Shown: positions 1 through 11,931 of the stretch, piece after piece
Position numbering within the stretch: position 1 is the first letter of the stretch
How the letters are laid out: the number at the start of each line of letters is the position of its first letter
DNA from: Turbatrix aceti
Taxonomy: Eukaryota > Nematoda > Chromadorea > Rhabditida > Panagrolaimidae
DNA length: 64,000 nt
Assembly: GCA_963969345.1 (NCBI GenBank)
Contig: OZ017766.1
Location: 806,001 to 870,000, forward strand
Direction: 5' to 3'
Notes under the pieces: generated by a model
What the model was told of the DNA's origin: nothing
Databases searched by the model: none
What the model saw: only the letters and a program-made list of their open reading frames with translations
Translations under genes and position numbers: made by a program

Positions 1-391
1 GATGCGCTGCCGAACACCAAGACGCAACAGGGTGCAAAAAACTCAAATAAAAACACAAAAACCTGATCACGAATTTGACGCAAAAACAGTTGCTTCGCCA
101 GCCTGCATTGCGGCTTGTGCATGGGTTCGGAAAGTGAAGTCAGTCGGAAAAAAAATTAGCCACGGAAAAATAAACAAAAACGAGAGAGACAAAGCGATAA
201 AGCTGAGGTGAAAAAAGTTCCCATCGCAAAAAAACATGAATAACCGTTTTTGCAATGTTGGAACTTTCAACGCGAAAAAAAGAAAGGGTTTACACGCGTG
301 CGCATTCTTGCAGAGCGAAGATCGCGCGGTGAGAGCGTGTTCCCAACGCGAAAATTTTTTGCGAATGTGTAGAAGTGTTATGTGTTCAGCC
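1..391. other. Intergenic, no gene recognised
   Basis: This stretch is A-rich and has only short open frames with no splice signals or family resemblance. I see no gene or RNA. Its right end is the target site of the element that begins at 392. Confidence 0.5.
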
Positions 392-721
392 CAAGGTGTT
401 GCATGTCGTGTAAGTTACACGAGCTACACGACGAAAATTCACTGATTTACATGTTTTTTCCCTTGTTTTNNNNNNNNNNNNNNNNNNNNNNNNNNNNNNN
501 NNNNNNNNNNNNNNNNNNNNNNNNNNNNNNNNNNNNNNNNNNNNNNNNNNNNNNNNNNNNNNNNNNNNNNNNNNNNNNNNNNNNNNNNNNNNNNNNNNNN
601 NNNNNNNNNNNNNNNNNNNNNNNNNNNNNNNNNNNNNNNNNNNNNNNNNNNNNNNNNNNNNNNNNNNNNCATAAATTTTCGTCGTGTAGCTCGTGTAACT
701 TACACGACATGCAACACCTTG
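392..721. mobile_element. hAT-like MITE (CAAGGTGTTGC family) spanning an assembly gap
   Basis: The ends are inverted copies of each other (CAAGGTGTTGCATGTCG... and its reverse complement, about 48 bp each), with an 8-bp direct duplication GTTCAGCC at 384-391 and 722-729. The 8-bp duplication and CA...TG ends fit a non-autonomous hAT-type transposon. The interior is 200 N, so true length and content are unknown. A degraded third copy of the terminus lies at about 846-885. Confidence 0.75.
470..669. other. Assembly gap of 200 N
   Basis: Exactly 200 N, the same size as the other gap in this window, so it is a placeholder and not a measured distance. It falls inside an inverted-repeat element, a usual place for an assembly break. 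Confidence 0.97.
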
Positions 722-925
722 GTTCAGCCGCGGCAGTTTTTTGGCATTCAAATAGTTTGTTTTTTTTCGCATTTTGCCATTATATTGAGCTAAGTCCAAG
801 CTTTTGAATGACAAGACGTCGCCTAATATGTAGCTTCGTGTCGTGCGTGCGTGTAAAGTACACGATTTGCAACACCTTGAATGCAACACCCTGCACTATG
901 TGCCCATGGTTTCGACGCGAAAACG

Positions 926-1939
926 TTAACAGACAGTCTGCGAGCCGATTTACAAACAAGGGGAGAGGGCCGACACAGCAATTTTTACACTTTCAAATGT
1001 TTTGAGCCAAAGTTGTAGAGGACCCTAAGGGCAGTCTATAACCGCAATATTAGATTTTTAAAAAATCGGATTCTGGAGATTTAGCTTCAGATGTGTTTTC
1101 ATAAAAATGAATGTCACGTGTTTCGTTTGCGGGGAAATAATCTGAAAATTTGCTTACGGGGGTTTCAGAGCACGGGAAATACGATGGCTTACTCAGATTT
1201 TTCAAAAAACAACTGAAAATATTTTTATTGAATTTCGTCTTCACAAAATCGGCTATACCGTTCCTTAAAAAAAATAATCGGACTGTACCACCTATCCTAT
1301 CTGAAAGAGCGATTTTTTTGGCATATAGCGTAGTGTTCTTTGAAAAAACATAGAGTGCTTTCCGCCCTCTGGGTCTCGATTTGTAGTAAAAACTACCAAA
1401 AACCCCTTCAAAAAACATGGCGGGAAGTGCGCACGCGCATGCGCACGCGCACGCGAGCACAAAAAAGGGGGTTCTTATGTCGTTTTTACCACAAATCAAG
1501 ACCCCGAAGGCGGAAGGCACTCTACGTTTTTTCAAAGAACACTACGTTATGTTCCAAAAAAATCGCTCTTTCAGATAGGATAGGTGGTATAGCCCGATTA
1601 TTTTTTTTAAGGAACGGTATAGCCGATTTTGTGAATGCGAAATTCAATAAAAAATATTTTCAGTTGTTTTTTGAAAAATCTGAGTAAGCCATCGTATTTC
1701 CCGTGCTCTGAAACCCCCGTAAGCAAATTTTCAGATTATTTCCCCGCAAACGAAACACGTGACATTCATTTTTATGAAAACACATCTGAAGCTAAATCTC
1801 CAGAATCCGATTTTTTTAAAATCTAATATTGCGGTTATAGACTGCCCTTAGGGTCCTCTACAACTTTGGCTCAAAACATTTGAAAGTGTAAAAATTGCTG
1901 TGTCGTCGAATTCAAATCGGCTCACAGACTGTCTGTTAA
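926..1939. mobile_element. Palindromic element bounded by TTAA, copy 1
   Basis: The element is flanked by TTAA on both sides and opens with CAGACAGTCTGCGAGCCGA; the right end is the reverse complement. The two ~500-bp arms are inverted copies of each other, meeting at a GC-rich CGCACGCG tract near 1430-1455. Short open frames on both strands are mirror images of each other and are not genes. TTAA duplication is typical of piggyBac-type insertion, but no transposase is present, so this would be a non-autonomous fold-back element. Confidence 0.7.
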
Positions 1940-2759
1940 GAAAATAACATTATTAACGCTTCAAACGGGAAACTCGTGGGTCACGCAGGACACTATGTGC
2001 CCATGGTTTCGACGCGAAAACGTTTTTTTACGGTTTTTATGGTGTTTAAAGTAACAATATTTTAGGTATAAAGATACTATTAAGGGTTATCTGCTATGGA
2101 AAATCTATCGGTGATATCAAAAAAACGGGAAGTAATCGATAAATCAATAATTCAGAGTAAAAAACGCTGTATCTCAATAACTGTTTGTTAAATTCCAGAA
2201 AAAAATAGTGCATCGTAATCTACACTATCGAAAACCTCTGTTCGCAGAACATGAGCCGGCGGCTCTCACGAAAAAAAAAGTTATTTCAATTCAAAAATAA
2301 AACTTCAAAAATCATTTTCAGAGTCCAAAATGAATATTCTTTTTTCGGATAAAAAAGGTTGCAAAATTCAGGATGTAATTTATCAGTGCGCAAAATTTCA
2401 TGCCTTGTAATATAAAACTGACTTTGCGCGAAGCTTTGAAAGCTAACACACTGCGCGCCTTAGCAAGCGCGCAGTGTTCTGCTCGTCGCTTGTAACGCTA
2501 ACGCAGGCGCTTTTGTATGGAGTTTTGGATAAAAATTGAAATAACTTTTTTTTAGTGGGGCCCGCCTGCTCATATTTTGCCACTAGAGGTTTTCGATAGC
2601 GTAGATTACGATGCACTATTTTTTTCGGAATTTAACAAAGGATTTTTCAGAAAAAAATTTTTTTCGATTAATCGATCGATTGTTGATTTTTTGATAATGC
2701 CATCAAATTCGCCGTCGCTTTTAACCTCCAGAAATGTTTTGATATTCAAAATGTAGGCA
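1940..2759. repeat. Central palindrome between two inverted TTAA elements
   Basis: A second palindromic element starts near GTGCCCATGGTTTCGACGCG (about 1998). Its arms (about 2000-2400 and 2450-2750) pair across a centre near 2445-2485, which itself is a short inverted repeat (CACTGCGCGCC / GCGCGCAGTG). The same family recurs at 53957-54820, inside the chemoreceptor intron. Confidence 0.6.
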
Positions 2760-3773
2760 TTAACAGACAGTCTGTGAGCCGATTTGAATTCGACGACACA
2801 GCAATTTTTACACTTTCAAATGTTTTGAGCCAAAGTTGTAGAGGACCCTAAGGGCAGTCTATAACCGCAATATTAGATTTTAAAAAAATCGGATTCTGGA
2901 GATTTAGCTTCAGATGTGTTTTCATAAAAATGAATGTCACGTGTTTCGTTTGCGGGGAAATAATCTGAAAATTTGCTTACGGGGGTTTCAGAGCACGGGA
3001 AATACGATGGCTTACTCAGATTTTTCAAAAAACAACTGAAAATATTTTTTATTGAATTTCGCATTCACAAAATCGGCTATACCGTTCCTTAAAAAAAATA
3101 ATCGGGCTATACCACCTATCCTATCTGAAAGAGCGATTTTTTTGGAACATAACGTAGTGTTCTTTGAAAAAACGTAGAGTGCCTTCCGCCTTCGGGGTCT
3201 TGATTTGTGGTAAAAACGACATAAGAACCCCCTTTTTTGTGCTCGCGTGCGCGTGCGCATGCGCGTGCGCACTTCCCGCCATGTTTTTTGAAGGGGTTTT
3301 TGGTAGTTTTTACTACAAATCGAGACCCAGAGGGCGGAAAGCACTCTATGTTTTTTCAAAGAACACTACGCTATATGCCAAAAAAATCGCTCTTTCAGAT
3401 AGGATAGGTGGTACAGTCCGATTATTTTTTTTAAGGAACGGTATAGCCGATTTTGTGAAGACGAAATTCAATAAAAATATTTTCAGTTGTTTTTTGAAAA
3501 ATCTGAGTAAGCCATCGTATTTCCCGTGCTCTGAAACCCCCGTAAGCAAATTTTCAGATTATTTCCCCGCAAACGAAACACGTGACATTCATTTTTATGA
3601 AAACACATCTGAAGCTAAATCTCCAGAATCCGATTTTTTAAAAATCTAATATTGCGGTTATAGACTGCCCTTAGGGTCCTCTACAACTTTGGCTCAAAAC
3701 ATTTGAAAGTGTAAAAATTGCTGTGTCGGCCCTCTCCCCTTGTTTGTAAATCGGCTCGCAGACTGTCTGTTAA
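2760..3773. mobile_element. Palindromic element bounded by TTAA, copy 2 (inverted relative to copy 1)
   Basis: Nearly the exact reverse complement of 926-1939, including its asymmetric end (the tract next to the outer terminus reads CCCTCTCCCCTTG here and CAAGGGGAGAGGG in copy 1). With the central palindrome, 926-3773 forms one 2.85-kb nested inverted repeat. TTAA is present at both ends (2760-2763, 3770-3773). Confidence 0.7.
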
Positions 3774-4150
3774 AAACAAAAAGTCACGTTTATTAAGTAC
3801 GCCGCACAACTACATTCAATGATAATGCAAAAAAACATGTAACGATATATTTATCAACTGTTGATGACGGATATGTTAGTATATACATTTTAATGAGTGA
3901 AAACGTAAAGTAAATGGCAGCCTGAACGGTGGCAAACGGTGACAATGGCAGTCGTATATCTTGTCAATGAGCGACGAGAAAGAAAGGCACATGCTAGAAC
4001 AAAGCGTTACAATATATTTCTTGTTGAGACCGCACATAACAAGTCACACGTGTTCGTTCCAAAATCAGCTGCAAAGGATAAAAAAGTGTGACTTCGAGAA
4101 GTAGCCTTGCGAGACGTTAAAACAATGATTGAACACTTTAATCATACGTA

Positions 4151-4532
4151 AGGGCTTGTCCAGAAATTACGTCATTGCAAGAGGGGGGTCAGTCCAAAAA
4201 TGATGGGGGGGGGGGGGGGGGGGGGTACTGCTCAAAATGACGTCATTAAAAAATTTCAAGAATTGTCTCACGAGTTTTCTAAATTTCATTTTTTTTGCCA
4301 AAATGCGCTGAAAACTGACTGTTTGTTTTTGTTCCAATATAATTATAGTTTTTAGAAAAATTGATAAACCAAAACTTGCAAAAAAACCGCTAAAAAAGAC
4401 TATTTTTTCAAAATGACGTCATTTAGGAGGGGGGTCCGGGGTGCCCCACCTTGCAATGACGACCGATGACAGATGGGGGAGGGAGGTAAAAAATCACCGA
4501 TTTTGCGATGACGTAATTTCTGGACAAGCCCT
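4151..4532. mobile_element. Small inverted-repeat element with poly-G tract
   Basis: The ends are a 25-bp inverted repeat beginning AGGGCTTGTCCAGAAATT, followed by ACGTCAT. TGACGTCA-like motifs recur inside, and a run of more than 20 G lies at about 4204-4226. No coding capacity. The left flank ends in TA but the right flank reads AA, so the target duplication is not certain. It lies just downstream of the Polo-like kinase stop codon. Confidence 0.65.
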
Positions 4533-4617
4533 AATATGCATCTTGAGCGCGAACCCGAGTGAGATCTAGGAAAGAGAGCCAAATTAGCCCGAAAATGGGA
4601 AAAAAGTAAGGAATTTG

Positions 4618-7600
4618 CTAGCATGCGGTAGAGAGCACCGGGAGTTGGGAGTACGCAAATTGAGAACCACTGGGAGCAGATGCAAGATTTCCACTTGAGC
4701 CATTACGACAAAAGTCGCGAAAGACGTCTGTAGCCGTGCTGAGGGCAAGCAGGTAATCTGTGATCTGCACGACGTGGGCTGTCGGTCTCAGGGCGACGTC
4801 AGCTTGTTCTCGGAGTTCAAATGCATGACACTGATTGTTGTGGGATACGGTGACGACAACGGCATCCACAATGTGGCGGAAAACGACTTTTGCGTATTTG
4901 TTAATGTTGAGCTAAAAAGTTTTTACTCGATTAAAAAGTTGGAAAACTTTTAATTTGAACCCGAAATTTAGTATTTGTATTCAATTTTTTTTTAAATAAA
5001 AAAATTAATATTAGTTACTTCCACTTGAAAATTAAAAGGAAGTTTGCGAGCCGATTTAGTTTTGACGGAACAGCGATTTTACACATGCGAAATATTCAAT
5101 TTAGCATATGCCTAAGTAGTAGAGTATCCTTAGGGGAAATTTTGTTCACCATATCACATTTTTCAAATGCCGGATTCAGGAGCTGCGGCTTCTGGAAGTT
5201 TTTGAAGTCAAATTTTCAAATGACTTCAAAAAATCTGATTTTTGGTATACTGGGGTTTCTTGACACGAGAAATCGAGATTGGCGTACTCAGCTTTCTCAA
5301 AAAAACGTCTGCATTTTTTGGAATTATCGATTTTCCGGTTTTTTGGCGACTTTCTTGTCATTTTTGGGATATAGCATTTGTATTTTTATCGGGAATCGGC
5401 TACGGATGGCATCATATTAAAGCTTACTCTTTTGCGTATCCAGGGATACCAAACGCAAAAAATTAGACCGCGATATCAGGGATGTGCCGCTGCGCACTTT
5501 GCAAAAAACAGTGCAAACAACCTCTTTTTCGAGCCAATTTTTGTTTTTTATACTTACGGTCACCTGGGTAGGTTTAGGCATGTCCCAAACAATGTGTTAA
5601 GCTAGTTGCGCCTTTTATTGCATAATCATGCGGTAAGTTACGGCATTTCAAAGTTTCATCATTTTTATCGGTTGTAGCAATGCGCAAAATTGTCGGATGA
5701 AACGCGCGACTAGCTTAAAACATTGTTTCGGACATGCCTAAACCTACCCAGGTGACCTTAAGCATAAAAAACAAAAATTAACTTCAGGGTATTTTTTTGA
5801 ACATGACTCCTTGCACGCGCGCGCACGTTTCTTTTTTGTCCGTTGATGCGAAAAAGAGGTTGTTTGCACTGTTTTTTGCAAAGTGCGCAGCGGCACATCC
5901 CTGATATCGCGGTCTGGTCTACCTCCTAATTTTTTGTGTTTGGTATCCCTGGATACGCAAAAGAGTAAGCTTTAATATGATGCCATCCGTAGCCGATTCC
6001 CGATAAAAATACAGATGCTATATCCCAAAAATGACGAGAAAGTCGCCAAAAAACCGGAAAATCGATAATTCCAAAAAATGCAGACGTTTTTTGAGAAAGC
6101 TGAGTACGCTAATCGATTTCTCGTGTCCAGGAACCCCAGTATACCAAAAATCAGATTTTTTAAAGTCATTTGAAAATTTGACGTCAAAAACTTCCAGAAG
6201 CCGCAGCTCCTGAATCCGGCATTTGAAAAATGTGATAGGGTAAACAAAATTTCCCCTAAGGATACTCTACTACTTAGGCATATGCTACATTGAATATCTC
6301 GCATGTGTAAAATCGCTGTTCCGTCGCTTTCACCTTATTCCAAAATCGGCTCGCAGACTCCCTCTTAAACGATTACATGACATCAGAAAATTAATTTTTG
6401 TTTTGGTTTACCTGGCAAGTTCCATCAGAAAGCAATATGAAGATGCCTCCAGAAAATTTTTTAAAAGCGATAATATGAACCATCTCAGGTATCACGTCTT
6501 CTGCGTCTTCCCCGATAGCAACGCTGGATTGAAGACTCTTGTCCATGTACGTACGCATGAATGACAGAAATTCAACGCATTCACTTTGGGCACTGGTCGC
6601 TGTAGGTCGTGTAAAAATACTGCATTCATCTTGGGTTTTCCGGGGCCAGTAGGCGTAGGACCTTTCATCGGGACTAAAACCATAAAAAATATTATTATAC
6701 TTTCTGAAAAAAATTCATACGTCGTAGAAATCGCAGAATCGTCGAGAAACAGCGCGGTGCGAATCCCGTTCTTTAGCGTACAACCAAAACCAAATCGGTT
6801 CGTGTAATCCACCCATTTGGCGACAAACACATCCGGTAGCTCAGCATCCTCGACAACGTCGCAGACAATTCTGCTGGGAGTTCCGATATCAGTGACTAGG
6901 GCATCAATGAGATGGATGTATTTCTCGATAAGCTTGGTCAGCCCCCGACTGAAGCTCGACGATGGATCTGTGCCGAGCCCCGAGTCAACGTTCACCCGAG
7001 ACGATATCCTGGACAGCGACCTCGGAAACTTTCCCGAAGCCGTCATCGTGGTCGGCGACAACAAATTCTGGCAGCTTTTTGAGTATCCATAATCCAGCTG
7101 CGTGGCCAGGCAGCTTCCGTGGGACAGCGAACGGTTGAGAGGGAGGAAGACCTCGTGGCTCAGTATATCGGGAATGGCCAGTCTCTTCGACGGCGATTCA
7201 ACCAAAACTCGACGAACGAGTTCTATGCTCCTCTTGCTGACCGTCGTGTTTTCCGGGAAGTAAAAAGCACATCTCTGGATCATCTCGTAAGTCTTGTCGA
7301 TGCGATCGCTTTCAAATGGAGGGCGCCCGAAGAGCATGCAGTAGAACGTGCATCCGATGGCCCAAGATTCGGACAGGGGAGAATGTCCTTTTCGGCGAAT
7401 GACTTCGGGCGCCAGGTAATTTGGCGTGCCGCATAGCGTGTGTTGCTGAGAATTTTTTTCTTCGGAGATTGGGCATGCGAATCCAAAATCGGCGAGCTTG
7501 GCCGTCATAGAGGATGAGAGTAGAACGTTTCCCGGCTTAATATCGCGGTGCAGGATTCGGCATTCAGCGTGCAGGTATCGGGTGGCTTTGAGGATTTGTT

Positions 7601-9247
7601 TCAGGAAGATAATCGAGTGGTTCTCGCTCAGTCGATTGTCTAAAAAAAAGTTATTATAGAATTTAGAAAAAGTTGTACGTATTGTTTTTTGTTAAATCAA
7701 ATCGTGTTTGGCAAAACGATACACATTTTCAAACAACAATACACATTTCTTCTATGTACCCATTTTTTTAAATCAAAACAAAAAAAATTTACGTTAAAAA
7801 AATATAAATAAAAAAATTGATGTCACAACTCACGTTCACGACTGTTAATGTAGTCAAGCAACGTTCCATATGGACAGTAATCCAGCAACAGATAAACGTT
7901 GAATTCGTCTTGAAACGTCGAATAGAGCGAAACAATGTTGGCATGTTGAAGGCGTTTGTGAATGTCAATTTCGCGCTGGATCTTTTCGTTGTAGCAGGGA
8001 GCCTTGATCTTAGACAAGGAAATGACTTTGATAGCGAACGTTTCGGAGTCAGAAGTTGCCCTGTAGACGTATGCAAAGCCACCCTTGCCAAGGCACTGAT
8101 GAATGGTGTAGGTCGTTTGATACTTGGTATCGAAAATGTACTGCGGGCAGATGTGGCGGTGCGAAGCGCTTCGTGACCTGCCTTCGGAAGCTGTCCGATG
8201 GGGGGATTTACTCGATCTCATTGGGTAGACTGTAGGGGGTGTTTCTAGGGGCATGGTTACTGAAAACAAAGTGACATTTAAAATTTGATAATTATTTTCA
8301 CGGAAAAAAATTTGAAACTGGAATATTTTATTATTGAGTCGGAAAAAAATCAGTCAACAAAAAAGAATGATTCATGCTTTATCTAGATTGTAAGCGTGCA
8401 AGCTGAAGAAAGGACTAGAAAGAAAAAAATGGGTCCAATTCACTACACTCCTTAAAAATACATCTGTCGGGATTCATTCACAAAACTTTGAAAGAAAAGA
8501 GAGAAATTGAAAAAAAGTGCGTGTGGCGCTTGTATTGCCTTTCATACATCCCTCATCACCACGCATCGCTTACAAACACACACAAACGACAATCGGTAAA
8601 GTGATTTGATCGTTCCTGCATGTTTGTATCACAAACGACGGTGATGAGTCACTGATTTGAGAACTTTGATATACATAAGGACGAATAAAATACAAAAGCT
8701 TAAAACTATTTATGTATGTGTGCAAAAAAGATAAATCAGTTGAAACAATGACGGTTTTATCACTTGTGTCGCACACCTATTTTCAGATGACCTTCAAAGC
8801 CGAATCTTTTAGGTAACTGAAAAAACAATAGAAATTAAAGTCATCGATTTATTGCATAGAAATATTTTCGCAATCGTTTGAATTATTTTTACGATAAAAA
8901 ATTAATTAAATTTTGTCAGATGTATTTTTAAATAAAAATTAACAAACTCAAAAGTTTCATTCATATTTTTTAAGTAAGCCAAACACATTTGACATACTAT
9001 CTTTTCAAAGCGTCATTTTATGCATGTTTTCTTTATTTATCCAAATGGTGCATGGCGGCGATCGCAATGAAAGAAAGGTTTTTTCATCTCTCGCCCGGTG
9101 AAAAAAATGGTTTATACCTGTATTAATACGTCTGGCAAGGTGCATCAGAGAATTTGATGTTGATAGCGTTGTTGTTGTAGTTGGCGTCGATTTGTTGCGA
9201 TCATTAGTCATGGTATTGAGATTTTCCTTGGCGCTACTGGATGTCAT
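4618..9247 (-). CDS. plk: Polo-like kinase with polo-box domain (PLK1/2/3 type), 676 aa
   Basis: Five exons on the minus strand: 9247-9118, 8259-7834, 7639-6721, 6673-6412 and 4911-4618; all phases match. The product is a Ser/Thr kinase expected to act in cell-cycle control. The kinase domain spans about residues 93-350: glycine loop LGKGGFAYV (100-108), AIK lysine 121, HRD 216-218, DFG 236-238, and TLCGTPNY with the T-loop Thr at 253. The C-terminal polo-box domain starts at KWVDYT (460-465), retaining the Trp that PLK1 uses for phosphopeptide binding; polo box 2 runs across the last intron (joined at DGTCQ/LNINKY). Length is normal for PLK1-3. The His-Lys pair of PLK1 polo box 2 is not clearly kept (my alignment gives Tyr-Ala-Lys). 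The N-terminal exon is Ser/Thr-rich and joins in frame. The last intron (1.5 kb) holds a palindromic transposon. Start chosen as the first ATG of exon 1; exon 1 is the least certain part. Confidence 0.88.
5032..6368. mobile_element. TTAA-bounded palindromic element inside the kinase intron
   Basis: Lies wholly in the last intron of the Polo-like kinase. The ends read TTAA then (A/G)AGG(A/G)AGT(T/C)TGCGAGCCGATTT, the same terminus as the elements at 926 and 16747. The arms (about 5035-5510 and 5880-6365) are near-perfect inverted copies, and the centre (5520-5790) is a second palindrome containing CACCTGGGTAGG / CCTACCCAGGTG. That inner palindrome is related to the one at 54867-55800. Confidence 0.7.
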
Positions 9248-10356
9248 GATGACATTTTTCGACTTTGTCTGGGGCCAGGGTGACTAAAGTTGTTGATGGA
9301 CGCTAAGGCTTAAAACAAAAAAATCAGATTAAAACTTCGCAAAAACGTTTAGTGTTCAAAAACACGTTAAAGGAACAAGAAAACCAACAAAACGTAGGTG
9401 TCAAAAAGGTCACAAAGAGGCAAGGAAGGAGATCAATTGTGTGCGTATGTTGTCGACCGCGCGAAGAATCATCACGTCAACACGCCGCCAAGACATCCAT
9501 TAGATAATCGCGTTTAATAATGTAAAAATTACAAAGTTTCATGATCGATCTCCGAAATATCCTTGTGTTGGAGGAATATGTGTGCAAAGAGGATACAGGA
9601 TGTCTATGTTTGACACCTGCCTGATGTAAACAAATGTAAAGGGTGGGAATCAAAAATAAAATGGACATCATTTGTGCCTCCTAACATTTGATCTAATGAT
9701 AACTAACTACTGAGTAATGGTGAAATAAATAAAAATAAATAAATAAATAAATAAAAAACAAGTGTCATAAAAGCGTAGAAAAATAAATACCACAACACTG
9801 AATTATCAACAGATGTTTTCAATGAACAAAATAAAAACATTTTTCACAAATGTTTTATCCAGCATTGTTTATGGTTTTTTTTAATTTTTTTTTAAATTTT
9901 TTTATAATTTTTGTTGTCAAAAAACATTCACGGTATTTTTTAAAGAAAAAAATGTAATACAAGCGTTTTTGAACAAACAATTCAAAGGTGGCAAAGCGTA
10001 AGAATGCAAACGGCTAACACAAACCGAAGTATTTGCTATCCAATGATAGCGATGTTTATATTTATGTACAGACAAAGCCCATACGCATACAAGCTGGGCC
10101 TACAGATGTTGAAGTAGCAATCAACAAGTATTCCTTGCCCTTGAAAAGCGGTGTAAGCAATCCCTCCGCGTAGTAATGGCCAGCCAACGGCTTTTATCAA
10201 AAAGTCTGCGTCGTGGTCGTTTTTCGGGCGCCTCCGTTTCAACTTTCACGATGCCTGTAGGTGACTAACACGCTGCATGGTCGAGCATTATTAGATGCAA
10301 TGAATATCAAACGAAAAAAGCAATCAAGTCGGCGGCCGCGGTTGACGACGATGCTA
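9248..10356. other. Intergenic, upstream of the Polo-like kinase
   Basis: AT-rich. Contains a short (AAAT)n microsatellite at about 9722-9756. No convincing exon seen on either strand; short open frames lack splice support. It should hold the kinase promoter, but no clear TATA element was found. Confidence 0.4.
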
Positions 10357-11931
10357 CAGTGCGTTCAGAAAGGATAGGCCCACCCTTAAAATTGAGGTTT
10401 TCTGTAAAACGGTGACAGCTACGACCATGGGAGTAGGCTCGTTCGATTCAGCGTGCAAAGTTACCCTAGACTGCCTACCTTTGGAATCAATCCTCGGCAA
10501 AATGCGGTCAGAAAAAAATTAATTGTGTTTTTCGACCGTTCAGAAAGGATAGGCCCACTTTCGATTTTATTGGAATTATTTATTTTTTGATACGCCAAAT
10601 CACCGCAAACGTTGTTGGAGCAACACACATGTTGATTGTGATTAAAATTATTAATAACTGGGACACTAGGCATGCTTCTGATAAAAATTTTGGCCTCCTC
10701 AATGCAAATTATACCCCCAACATCAATAATGCCTTCCTGAGAGTCGGTGAGTTCCGCGAACCCACGTCTGTTAGCCCATACAGTACTGCCATGATGCCCC
10801 CTTAAATTTTCAACAAGTATCAACGCAGGACACTCCATGTTGCTTGTCAGAAAATTTATTTTATTTAAAAAAAGGAAGTTGATGTGGGGGGACCTGGGGT
10901 GTTTCGATCCATTTCTTATTCAAAAAAATTTTTTTTGATGCGTTGATGTTGACAAAATTGTTGGAAATAATGATTCCGAACAACGCAGTACAAACCCACG
11001 TTAATCTGACGCATCACAAAATTCAGGGCGACTAGTTCGTTGATAGGCCGAAACACAAGTTAGATGTCAAGTTCCGAGTTTCAAATTTTTTGTTAAATTT
11101 TAGGACATGTGTTATGTAAAACAATCAGAAAACGTTCAACCTTGATTGTTTTGATGATTGTATGCGTTAATGGAGATATACGTTTCACTAGAGCAGCGAC
11201 GACATCATATTAAAGTCTGAAGCAAGTTAGTGTTAATTGTTGCATTTATCAAACCTTCAGCATAGCGTTTGTCAGAGGTCCCATGTACGGAAAATCATAA
11301 TGAAATATTTAGTAGCATTATTTCCAACAATTTTGTCAACGTCAACGCATCAAAAAAAATTTTTTTGAATAAGAAATGGATCGAAACACCCCAGGTCCCC
11401 CCACATCAACTTCCTTTTTTTAAATAAAATAAATTTTCTGACAAGCAACATGGAGTGTCCTGCGTTGATACTTGTTGAAAATTTAAGGGGGCATCATGGC
11501 AGTACTGTATGGGCTAACAGACGTGGGTTCGCGGAACTCACCGACTCTCAGGAAGGCATTATTGATGTTGGGGGTATAATTTGCATTGAGGAGGCCAAAA
11601 TTTTTATCAGAAGCATGCCTAGTGTCCCAGTTATTAATAATTTTAATCACAATCAACATGTGTGTTGCTCCAACAACGTTTGCGGTGATTTGGCGTATCA
11701 AAAAATAAATAATTCCAATAAAATCGAAAGTGGGCCTATCCTTTCTGAACGGTCGAAAAACACAATTAATTTTTTTCTGACCGCATTTTGCCGAGGATTG
11801 ATTCCAAAGGTAGGCAGTCTAGGGTAACTTTGCACGCTGAATCGAACGAGCCTACTCCCATGGTCGTAGCTGTCACCGTTTTACAGAAAACCTCAATTTT
11901 AAGGGTGGGCCTATCCTTTCTGAACGCACTG
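10357..11931. mobile_element. Long-TIR mariner/Tc1-like element flanked by TA
   Basis: Ends are CAGTGCGTTCAGAAAGGATA and its reverse complement, each next to a TA (10355-10356, 11932-11933), as in Tc1/mariner insertions. The terminal repeats are very long, about 617 bp each (10357-10973 and about 11316-11931). GTTCAGAAAGGATAGGCCCA recurs inside each arm. Each arm contains the same 125-codon open frame in mirror image, with no recognisable transposase motif, so the copy looks non-autonomous. Confidence 0.7.

Noticed and set aside
1050..3649. Matching open frames of 115 and 161 codons on opposite strands
   Set aside because: They are mirror images within the palindromic element arms and have no family resemblance.
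10461..11827. Two identical 125-codon open frames
   Set aside because: They are the same sequence in the two inverted arms of one mariner-like element, with no transposase motif.
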